Source: Apostichopus japonicus
Lineage: Eukaryota; Echinodermata; Holothuroidea; Aspidochirotida; Stichopodidae
Direction of reading: 5' to 3'
DNA length: 64,000 bases
NCBI RefSeq assembly: GCF_037975245.1
Contig: NC_092577.1
Coordinates: 2,503,501-2,567,500, forward strand
The position numbers were made by a program, and so were the translations under genes. Shown here in pieces: positions 21,289-64,000 of this stretch (the stretch's first letter is position 1; each line of letters begins with the position of its first letter). The notes beneath the pieces were generated by a model. The model ran no database searches. It had not been told where the DNA came from and saw nothing but the letters and a program-made list of their open reading frames with translations.

Positions 21289-21991
21289 TTATAAATGATG
21301 TGCTGAACGCTTCAAAATCATTCTCCTTTTCTTGCCAGAGACAGTAAAAAATGAGACAGTTTTTTCGGTGAATATTTTCCAGGGAAGAAGAGGCTTCATC
21401 ACTACCTGGCCGAGGTATCTCTGCGCGCAGAAAGTAACGCCGGTTTCCAAGTCCATCTTGTTAGTAGCGTGAATGAAGATGTAATTCCCGAGTTGTCCAC
21501 TTCTATAAAAGCCAATTTCAAGATCACCAACTAAATGCTTCGCCAGCTCATCTTCAAAGTGTCTCTTTAACATGAACACGTTTGTATGGATTAATTTTAA
21601 GTTGAGTGCTACCACGAGGTTTTCACACGTTACCGAATCACTGATGACGTCAGTCTGTGTTTCAGCGTGGGCAAGTTCAGGTAAGGATGAATCACACTGA
21701 CTTCCGACGGATATGACGTTATCAATAACTGTGACGTTATTATTATTATTGATGACGTCATCAGATGTCGATTCTTCAATTGCGTGGCTGGTAACGTTGG
21801 TTACGGACGGTTTGGATGTCTTGTCAGATGGGAGAGGGTCGTCGAGTGAGCACCCACTGTCCTCCCTGCTGGTTACGCGCCTAGTATTACCGGAGTTTTC
21901 TGATCCAAAAAGGCTCCGGGTGAATTTATACGTAATTGCAGCGGTGGCGGCCACGCCCAACCCAAACACCAACAGATGGTTTCGAGTGAAA
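21289..21991 (-). CDS. Terminal exon of an unrecognised membrane-anchored protein
   Basis: An exon of 703 bp runs from acceptor TTTTATTTCAG to a stop at 21289. Near its start is a hydrophobic segment, LLVFGLGVAATAAITYKF, flanked by basic residues, which looks like a single transmembrane anchor. A long polar linker with Ser/Asp/Asn runs follows (about residues 30-115). The exon ends with a compact folded-looking region (FEDELAKHLVGDLEIGFYR, then CAQRYLGQVVMKPLLPW) and a basic tail, KKRRMILKRS. There is no in-frame ATG before the acceptor, so at least one 5' exon is missing; none could be assigned. I do not recognise the family. Confidence 0.6.
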
Positions 21992-23534
21992 CTGAAATAA
22001 AAAGGGATAAAACGAGGATATGAAAATGTAAAGTACAGCTGTATTAGTGGCTTGAAATCATAATTTCAGTTTATGCAGATATAAATAAAAGTCATAAGTT
22101 GATCCTCAAAAGATGCTAGAACACGTAAATATGGTCACCCAGACAAAGAATTCTTTGGGTGGCCAGAAGCACCCCTATGGACTTTTAAAAGGTATTAGCG
22201 CTTTTTAGGTAAAATCGACAGTGATACCCTCCGTTGAAGTTAAATTTCCTATACACGAATTTAATCAATCGTATAGTAGGCTACCCATAGGAAATGCCCA
22301 CTTTATTTTTGTGTTACTACGGTGACTAAGGTAATGCCCTAGAGAACCCCCCCCCCCCCCCTTCATCATCTAAAATATAATCCATTCTGGAGAACAATTT
22401 TCTTCAGATGCAAAATTTTCATTCACATTATAACATGTAAAAAATAAATTTCATCAATACACTTTTGTATTCAATCATGAAATTATTTACGTATATATGA
22501 ATAAGTTAATTAGCCATTTCATTAATCCTCCGAATATTATTCAAATATCGTCATGTGTGGATCTTTCGATTCGAAGCTTCTCCTATGAAATATTTAAATT
22601 AAGTAATCTCAGCTCTGAGAAACTCACCTTGTTACAACAAGCTATTAAACAGGACTTTTGTATTTTAATTCTGATCGAGTAGGATACTTCTTAAATATTA
22701 TTTTCAGATAAAATAACACACGTTTTAAAGATGCAGAAGACAGTTGAAAGCTCATCAACGTTAACCAAGCCTGTTAAATGTTTACTTTCGAAAAGGTGAT
22801 ACCCCACTTGACAAACCACCGTCGAGATCACATGGGTTAACGTCTCGGTTGGAGAAAGGACCAAGTTGTTTGGATTTTGCGACCAGGTTCTATCTTGGGT
22901 GAATTTCCTTAAAAAGAACTACAATAGCTTAACAATTACAAATATCCGAATGGATCCCACAAACCTTCGTTGCTAAGTTAAGGTTAGTTAATGCAGCGGT
23001 CGTAGTTATTGTAATAAGTAGGCCTAAGTCTATTTCTAGGCTGCGGGTAGGCCTATAGAATCTACGCATTTGGGGAGTTACCTCTCAGTATTGTAAACGA
23101 GAAAGCTAAGAATTCAAGTTAGCTCAAGTAATTTTGTGAGTCAAACTTACTACATGTTCATCTGATCTTCTAGAACCAAATTATCACTTTCCATGCAAGT
23201 TAATACGTCCTGTGAGAACTACGTCCGTGACACGATGTAACAACACAAAACATATCTCAACAATAAACTACCGAAATAACATTACGTCACAGAGACTTTA
23301 CGCGCGTCTCGCGTTGTTGAGTGTGGCTCTACGCATGTACGCATTCAAGGCCTTGGCTGAATTTAGGCAATACGCAGAGATCTATGATATCACTTGCCCA
23401 GAGATATATTGTAAAGCGCCGATGGAGAAATATTTATGACCAAAGATTAATTATATAACTATAACGAATATATGGCAAAGATTTTGTATAGCACCAAAGA
23501 CGTAGATTCATGATACATATAGTGCTATTCTTAC

Positions 23535-24213
23535 GGTTACATCTCTATGTTCCGACGTCTCTATGTTACGACGTCTCTATGTTCCGACGTCTCTATGTTC
23601 CGACAAATTGTTGGGACTCTAATTTTTTTTGACCAAAATTTTTTCGGACCCAATTTTTTTGTGACCCAATTTTTTTCGGACCCCATTCTTTTTGGACCCA
23701 ATTTTTTCAGACCCAATTTTTTTCGGGCCCTTTTTTTCTCTAGCCCAATTTTTGGTCACCCAAATTTTTTTGTGGACCCAATTTTTTTTGGACCTAATTT
23801 TTGTGGACCCAATTTGTGGGGACCCAAATTTTTTTGGGACTTAATTTTTGGGGACCCAATTTTTGGGACCTAATTAGGAGTCAGGGAAAAAATTGGTTAG
23901 AAATCATGTTGGTCCAAAAGTTGGGTCCCAAAAAATTTGGGTCCGAAAAATTTTGGTCCAAAATAATTGGGTCCCAAAAAAATGGAGTCCGAAAAAAACT
24001 TGCGTCACAAAAGAATGAGGTCAGAAAAAAATGGGGTCCGAAAAAAAATTGTGGTCCAAAAAAATTGGTTCCAAAAAAATGGGGTCCGAAAAAAAATTGG
24101 GTCACGAATGGGATCCGAATAAAATTTGGTCAAAAAAAATTAAGAGTCCAAACAGTTTGTCGGAACATAGAGACGTCGGAACATAGAGACGTCGGAACAT
24201 AGGGATGTCACCA
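23535..24213. mobile_element. 679-bp foldback element with perfect 8-bp target duplication
   Basis: The left outer arm (GGTTACATCTCTATGTTCCG, then repeats of GACGTCTCTATGTTCC) is mirrored at the right end. The two arms meet near 23875. The inner arms are degenerate repeats of GGACCCAATTTTTT on the left and AAAAAATTGGGTCC on the right. A perfect 8-bp duplication ATTCTTAC flanks the element (23527-23534 and 24214-24221). Almost the entire element could fold into one long hairpin. The long ORFs inside are a by-product of the repeats. Confidence 0.92.
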
Positions 24214-24584
24214 TTCTTACACACAAACACGTGAAGCCAGTACACTCTGCGTGTCTGCAGACGTATGATTGTATTATATCTGAGAGCGAGTTCGTATACA
24301 CTTAACGATGAAACCGATTTGCGCGTATACTGCTTTACCGTATTTCTATGATGGCAACCAAACTTTATTTTTATTCGTAGTACAGAAAAGACACCGTTAG
24401 AGCAGAATAAAACTAAAACTTAGGCACACTTGATTTAATGTTAGGGTAGTAGTGTTTCTGACACGATATACAAGTGCCACTAAAAAATACAGTAAGGCTT
24501 CATTTTCAGTAAGGGAGGCAGTTCTCTTGTACCTTCCGAGCTGTAACATATCTCTACACACAACAGTACACGCACGCGCATATC

Positions 24585-24854
24585 TTAGGTCTTTGACAAA
24601 ACGAATCTTAGAATAAGAAAGAGGGAGAATGATGTCACGTGATTTGAACTAAAGCACGCATATGTTAGTTGAGCTTTGTTAATACGACCGGAGGGAACCG
24701 GCGGGTAAGAGAAACGCTGTAAGGGCTGCAGAAATTGACTTGAACTGTCGCCCCAAGTTTTCATTGCTTGTGTGTTTGCAAATACCAAGTCTCTATAACC
24801 CCACGCCTCCGTTTGTGTCAGTATTAAAACTCCGAAGTACAGAAAAATGGCCAT
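24585..24854 (-). CDS. Possible small secreted protein or first exon
   Basis: ATG at 24854 opens an 89-codon frame whose start, MAIFLYFGVLILTQTEAW, looks like a signal peptide with a cleavage site near residue 18. Possible donors occur after about 50 codons (for example CCG/GTTCCC), so it may be a first exon rather than a complete gene. I recognise no family. Confidence 0.3.
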   Translation of the reverse strand: MAIFLYFGVLILTQTEAWGYRDLVFANTQAMKTWGDSSSQFLQPLQRFSYPPVPSGRINKAQLTYACFSSNHVTSFSLFLILRFVLSKT

Positions 24855-25254
24855 ATACAGATTGATTCCTTGTTGTTGATATGTCTACTATCTTCGGGAA
24901 CGTAATACCAACAAGTTATCCATTTTTTCCTCCTTGGGGAAAGAACGATGCGATACGGGGGAGGGGGTGGGGGGATGGCACCCCTCTGGACTCATTTTAC
25001 TTACGATACATAGAAAACATTAATAAAGTATACAGACATTGTGCACGTTTTGACAAAATCTTTTTTTTTTATTAACCGAAATATCGCCAGGAGCTTACTG
25101 GAAAATGGTTCAAATTAATCACATATTTTGTTTTTAAACAAAATATACAGAAAAACAATAATCGGTAAAAATATTACCATTTGTAAAACGATATCTAGAC
25201 AGTTATCATGGTAAAGATTTTCTTCTTTATAATTAAATGAAAGCTTCAGCCAGA

Positions 25255-25425
25255 AATTTGAAATGGTGGCGCAATTGAAGTTCTACACGTCAACAAGTTT
25301 GTATTAAAACCGGACACAGTAACCGCATTCCGCAAGTAAATAGAAATGGTGGCGCAATTGAACTTCTACATGTCAACAATTTTGTATGAAAACACTACAA
25401 AGTAACCTCATTCCCCAAGTGCATA
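25255..25425 (+). repeat. ~85-bp imperfect tandem duplication
   Basis: AAATGGTGGCGCAATTGAA and the following GTCAACAA...TTTTGTAT segments occur twice, at about 25260 and 25346. Confidence 0.85.
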
Positions 25426-27086
25426 ATACCAACCCCCTTCACCCCTTCGAGACTGATCTAGGGAAGGGGAAGAAGAATACCAACATTTATGTGAACAGTC
25501 ATTTTTAGATGCGAAATAATAACTTCAAATGCAGTTCCAGATACATTAAAACAATATCAAAATTTTCAAGCCTGGGTAACACCCAACCAAATATCATTTT
25601 GGAAAAATGAGATGTTTTACTTGTCCACATAGACTGCATCAAACGGACCTTCTTGTGACCTTCTCCTTGCTAAACGCTGGTTGTGTTTTATGCCTAAATT
25701 GGGTGTGCATTTTCCCTCACCAACCTCTATCCCAGACAGACTTCAAATGAATAGCTTTTTGTTGGTGGATTTCCAGAATTAGGTGACTTTTATTTTAATA
25801 CTAAAATTCCAATGTAGTTCTTTAACTTGACTAGAAACACAATCAGTAGGTTAAATAAATCTTCTGTAAACATACACACACACACACAAATTGTTTTAAA
25901 ATGGGTTAAGACACACTAATTCTGTAAAATAACTGACAACTCTGACGGCTACATCGCATGCATACAAATGTATGTACACACATACAAACATTAGAGACAA
26001 ACATACATACATGTCCAATAAGATTCGCTTCACTTGTACTGGTAGTCAGCTTCTCAAATCTGTTTAACGTAAATGTCATTCAACCCCCCTTACCGATACA
26101 CACTTCCTTGCCCTCCCCCTCCCCAATTCACACCCTTCCACCAAAGCAAATCAATGTTCATGAAAACAGAGAGTGGTATTAGAAGACATTGCTATGTACG
26201 ATAAATTTTCGACCAAATATCAGAAATGACAAAGTAAATTGATAAAAACAAACATAATTATACAGATTAGGCATAAATTACTGCAACAACTAAATATGGC
26301 TCTTCTGAGATGAAACGTAACATTGTTTCCTGATTTATTATTTACATAGGAAATGAATCTGCTGAAATATGAAAATGACATGCCCCCTCTACAGATTGGT
26401 GTACCTTAATTATTCATTGTGACTGTCACACAGTGATGAGTGGTCGGTCACATGCCAGGCCTGATGTTTGCCTGAGATAGAGATATACAGATGAATATTC
26501 CCATACTTCCTTGCTGCCAGTATAGGTTGAACTACTTAGCGATGTTGGATTTGTGGTAGATGAGACAAGTTCTTGCATTCGAAAATACGTTAAAGAAATT
26601 AAACAAATGCTACACGATTACATTTAAAGTTATGATGTTTCCATATTCTCTTCAAATGTGTCCAAATATTTACAATGAAATCTATACATTTCTTTCTAGT
26701 GGAATGTACAAAACCACACAGTTGACTTTGTTTTTATTGCAATGGTAACAATGCCATACATACTTGTCGATCATGGGGGGGGCGGGGGAGGGGGGTCACA
26801 TGCATGGAAAGTAGGCCCATCTATGGCAGTTACAGGCAGGGGTGGATTGGCCTTACAGTTTACCAGCTCGTAACAAGTGACCTGTTTGGGTGCGAGGAAT
26901 ATACTAATCAAAAGACTCATCTAGCAGAATGAGAATGAATTATCTATACGGGGAGGGGGAAGGGGTACGGGGTCACACAGAGTTACTCTTGGTTGCTAAT
27001 TTCTTCCAAGGCATCAAATTCACCTCGTTTCAAAGGCCCCAGTGCCACGGATTGGATCACTGAGCTTGTAGTAATTTCGTTCCAGG
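25426..27086. other. Non-coding region, nothing assigned
   Basis: AT-rich DNA with short CA runs and a G-run at 26776-26795. I see no coding exon, RNA gene or bounded element. Confidence 0.55.
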
Positions 27087-27089
27087 TTC

Positions 27090-28105
27090 ACTTTCATAGA
27101 TAAACATTTATCTTGCTGGATCCCTTACACAGGTTCACTTTCACCAAGGTAAACATTTATCTTTCTGGATCACTTACACAGGTTCACTTTCATCATGGTA
27201 AACATTTATCTTGCTGGATCACTTACACAGGTTCACTTTCATCAAGATAAATATTTATCTTGCTGGATCACTTACACAGGTTCACATTCATCAAGGTAAA
27301 CATTTATCTTGCTGGATCACTTACACAGGTTCACTTTCATCAAGGTAAACATTTATCTTGCTGGATCACTTACACAGGTTCACTTTCACCAAGGTCAACA
27401 TTTATCTTGCTGGATCACTTACACAGGTTCACTTTCATCAAGGTAAACATTTTTCCTGCTGGATCACTTACACAGGTTCACACTCATCAAGGTAAACATT
27501 TATCTTGCTGGATCACTTACACAGGTTCACTTTCACCAATGTAAACATTTATCTTGCTGGATCACTTACACAGGTTCACATTCATCAAGGTAAACATTTA
27601 TCCTGCTGGATCACTTACACAGGTTCACATTCATCAAGGTAAACATTTATCTTGCTGGATCACTTACACAGGTTCACTTTCATCAAGGAAAATGTTTATC
27701 TTGCTGGATCACTTACACAGGTTCGAATTCATGAAGGTAAATATTTATCTTGCTGGATCACTTACACAGGTTCACATTCATCATGGTAAACATTTATTTT
27801 GCTGGATCACTTACACAGGTTCACTTTCATCAAGGTAAACATTTATTTTGCTGGATCCCTTACACTTGTTCACTTTCATCAAGGTAAACATTTATTTTGC
27901 TGGATCCCTTACACAGGGTCACTTTCATTAAGGTAAACATTTATTTTGCTGGATCCCTTACACTTGTTCACTTTCATCAAGGTAAACATTTATTTTGCTG
28001 GATCACTTACACAGGTTCACTTTCATCAAGGTAAACATTTAACTTGCTGGATCAGTTACACAGGTTCATTTTCATCAAGATAAACATTCATCCTGCTGGA
28101 TCACA
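27090..28105 (-). repeat. 49-bp minisatellite downstream of the SULF stop
   Basis: About 20 units with consensus CTGGATCACTTACACAGG then TTCACTTTCATCAAGGTAAA and CATTTATCTTG. The period is not a multiple of three but the units lack stops in all frames of the plus strand, giving artefactual ORFs with a 49-residue period. On the minus strand (SULF sense) each unit contains GTAAGTGATCC. Five units near 27790-27995 contain AATAAA. Confidence 0.95.
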
Positions 28106-28854
28106 TAAAATTAGATGAAAACTTTAGGAAAATAAAACTAGATTCTAGATACATATGTATGTGATATCACCATAGCAACATCACACAGAAGTATATAAGA
28201 CATTAAGTCTGCAAGGATCAACTATAGATGTGAGACTGGAAGGATCACTTTATCTAGCTACTAAATGTAAGTCTGGAAGGATCACAGGGATCAACTAGAT
28301 GTAAGTCCATCAGGAACTTCTTACAACAACTAGTTTTACAAGTCTGTCCACACAAGATCAACACCTTAGCTCTGAAGCTATCAGGGTAAACATAATCAAA
28401 GTCAAAACAGTGGACGTAAGTACGTTAATTGTCAGAACAATATTCATGAAACAAACATGTGATTCCAAGAACAAAATTAAAAAAGTACATAGTACTTGGC
28501 TCAATGCCAGCATTCTATGATATCATACTCTGTCAGATGAAATATTACAATTACTCTTGCCAGTTGTATCCTTTCCGTGACCAGACTCAAATATCAATGA
28601 CCTAAATGTTAGTTGCAAATAATCATACTTATAGCGTGTCAATTCATTTCCAAGTCAAGTCAAGTCATAGTAAGTAATTTTCCTGACTCAATTATCCTTG
28701 ACTTGACACCTGATATTATCTCTACAGAGAAGACCTAACTTCACAATCTTCTTCTTCTTCCAGCAGCTGGGACTCATGATTCTGGTCACTTGTTTCTGAA
28801 TTCATCTTAGTTATTTACATCGGGCCTCCTCTTCTATCCACCATCTATCTGCCT

Positions 28855-61628
<32,774 letters not shown>

Positions 61629-64000
61629 GGCACTTGCAAAGAACTGTGGACGAATAAGAAGTCAAAAAATGTCACAACTTGCAGGATAAATGTTCAAACA
61701 TTCACCTTTAAATTTCACTTAAACAATGGAAACATCCAAACTCACCCACCCCTCCCTCCCTCCCTCCCTCCCTCACCCACTCCACCCCCCCCCCAAATTA
61801 GATGCATTACTGTTTTTAATCTTCAATCTGGCCTAGATATGCTGTTCTGGCTCATCCATTGCAGGTACTCTACTGAGATGATACGCTAAGTGAACCATCA
61901 TAAGTCCCTCCATCGCCGCCCCCTCACAATCTCACTCCACCACCACCACCCCACTCAAACACCTGAGGACAATTAATCTCTGGTGCCTTTTCTTTGTTTT
62001 GTTATTCTCTCTTTTTCAAACAACCTTGAGAGGATGGAGCTTTACTTCTCTTTTTAGTTCTCTGCAGGGCATGGTTTGCTTTATCAGATTTTAAATGACT
62101 ATATTTGAGTTAGGTACAAGACTATCTCTTTGAAACTAATCCCTGCCTTCTAATAAATTGGACTATCCCTTTGAGACTGATACTGCCCTCTGATACAGTG
62201 GACTATCCCTTTAAGACTGATCCCTGCTCTCTCACATATAATGGACTATCCCTTTATGACCAATCCTGCCCTCTGATACAGTGGACTATCCCTTTAAGAC
62301 TGATCCTGCCCTCTGATATAGTGGACTATCCCTTTAAGACTGATCCCTGCTCTCTGATATACAGTAGTGGACTTTCCCTTTAAGACTGATCCCAGCCCTA
62401 TGATATAGAGGACTAGCGGTGGCACCAGTCTCTCTCTCTCTCTCTCTCTGGATAAAATGTAGGTTAATGGTGAGAAACAAGAGACACATTGTGAGACTAA
62501 TGTTACCCTCTATGAGCAGCTAATGGACGAAGAAGAGACAGAGAAATTGATTGATACGATGCATGTTGTGTGATGTTAGATGGAGATACCTCCATATGAC
62601 TCACAACTCTTCGCTAACGACATTAATAAAGCTCCCACTGTTTATGAAGTCATCAAATCTAAGCAGATGTTGTAGCACTTAACCCTCTGTATTACTGAGC
62701 ACCAAACTCTTAGATCGTGAAAAGACAATCAGAAAAGAAACATATTTTTATTTTTTTTTTTAAAGCATTCAATCCTATGATCTATTGTTTGCTAAGTCAA
62801 GAAATAAAATACATCAAAATTTTTCCAACATGAAAGATTGAAAAGAGAAAAGAAGATACATTTTCTCAGATTTTACGAATTCAATAATTATTATACATTT
62901 TGCTATATTTAGCATTATATTCCTATACTATAGGATTAATGCTATACTTATTCTCAGACTGCATTACTGTAGCCTTTACTTATGCTTTACTGTAGTAGGC
63001 TAATACCCTATAAAGTATTTAATAGCCCTCAAAAAGATGAAATCAGCAAGTCAAAAGAATAATCACTCGTTGACGACAAATTTTGTCGAAAGTGTACAGT
63101 ATATATGCAAATTAGACTAGGTCCATTCAGAACCATTGGGCAAGTCATACATTAAGATTGTAACCAAAGAAATTAGTTGAATAAATATTTCCTTCAAATA
63201 CTCTAACATCCAAAAACATGCAGTAAGCATCTTTACATCATGACAGTCAAAGACAAAGACAAACTACAGCTGCTAGCTGGCCTGAATAGATCTGTGGCAA
63301 CTGTATTCTGAATTGGTTTGTAATTAATGCCAATATTTGTAATAAAAGTTACATACAACTGTATACAACTGTATACAACTGTATACAAACTGTATATAAA
63401 CTGATACTAACTGTATACAAACTGGGGAATAATTAAATTTCCTTATTCCGATATAGCAAATTTCACCACGATCGACAAAAAAATCTAAACTTTAAATTAG
63501 GCATTTTTATGGTTTCATAATATTATTTCAGTTGGAAAAACAATAGACATTTAAGTCTAACATGTCATCATTGAATCCTGCTGCATATTTGCACCGAGGT
63601 AACAGAATATTTTTTTAAATGCGTTAAACTTTCACACTTGAATATTGCTAGGAAATTACCAATAGATTGTGACAAATTCATGAACAATCTAACACAAATT
63701 CCAGACTTACTTGAAATATTAATATATACCAAACACTTTTGAAACTCCTTACTTCCTCGTCACTAGTTTTCAGTTATCACTAATTTAATACTTGCCACGG
63801 AAAATATGTTATCTCTCTTCTTGAAACGACTCGCAAGCACAGACTTTTGCCGTAAAGTTTAAACTTCCGAAAAACGCCAGAAGTATTAGGTCACAACGAG
63901 GAGTATTTTCGGGCGACACCCTCTTTATCGTAATAATGTTAAACTTAAAACTGGAAGATTGATTTTCCCAAATTTCCCCCCTCCATTCAAACTGCTCAGA
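61629..64000. other. Region upstream of SULF
   Basis: No further coding exon is recognisable. It should contain the SULF promoter and any 5' UTR exon, but I cannot place them. It includes CTCC runs at 61740-61795, a (CT)n run near 62430 and short CTGTATACAA repeats at 63355-63420. Confidence 0.5.
62120..62412 (+). repeat. 40-bp minisatellite
   Basis: About seven units of GGACTATCCCTTTAAGACTG and ATCCTGCCCTCTGATACAGT. Confidence 0.92.

Noticed and set aside
23547-24202. Two ORFs of FFGPNF / KKLGPKKFG repeats
   Set aside because: They are the inverted arms of the foldback element.
27260-27838. ORFs with LDHLHRFTF / GSLTQVH repeats
   Set aside because: They are the 49-bp minisatellite read through all three frames; no start context or splice logic supports a protein.

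Overview
This window is metazoan nuclear DNA. Its genes are split by GT-AG introns, the intergenic and intronic DNA is AT-rich, and minisatellites, microsatellites and small non-autonomous transposons are dense. The protein matches are to conserved animal genes. Their divergence from vertebrate forms, the tRNA-derived SINEs and the hAT-type MITEs suggest a marine invertebrate deuterostome. An echinoderm such as a sea cucumber is my best guess, but the species cannot be fixed from the sequence.

Layout. (1) About 190-5020, plus strand: a six-exon gene for a CENP-O-like inner-kinetochore protein. (2) 7655-12171, minus strand: a four-exon CCDC43-like gene of 202 codons, with a tandemly duplicated, frame-incompatible copy of exon 3 inside an intron. 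(3) 12.3-20.2 kb: a ~1.2-1.3 kb direct duplication, each copy with a tRNA-Thr(CGT) gene. The second copy is interrupted by a 5,450-bp insertion with matching terminal inverted repeats and a TA target-site duplication. That insertion carries an intact multi-exon gene (272 codons) whose N-terminus resembles a CIDE-N domain; I see no transposase in it. (4) 20.7-24.9 kb: an orphan plus-strand terminal exon, a minus-strand terminal exon encoding a membrane-anchored protein of unknown function, a 679-bp foldback element with a perfect 8-bp target duplication, and a possible small secreted ORF. (5) 28.9-61.6 kb, minus strand: a complete 16-exon extracellular heparan-sulfate 6-O-endosulfatase (SULF1/SULF2 family) of about 780 residues. 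Every exon joins in phase. The introns hold hAT MITEs, SINEs, LINE tails and several minisatellites. (6) 61.6-64 kb: the region upstream of SULF, with another minisatellite.

The genes do not form a pathway: a kinetochore component, a coiled-coil protein, two tRNAs, an insertion-borne gene and a matrix sulfatase. The two strongest leads are the TA-flanked mobile segment carrying an intron-containing CIDE-N-like gene, and a recurrent arrangement in which an intronic tandem repeat starts at or just beyond a 5' splice site (CENP-O exon 3, the CIDE-N-like gene exon 3, SULF exons 1, 12 and 14). In CENP-O the repeat unit itself contains the splice donor. All splice junctions here are predicted from sequence and phase only; no transcript data were available.
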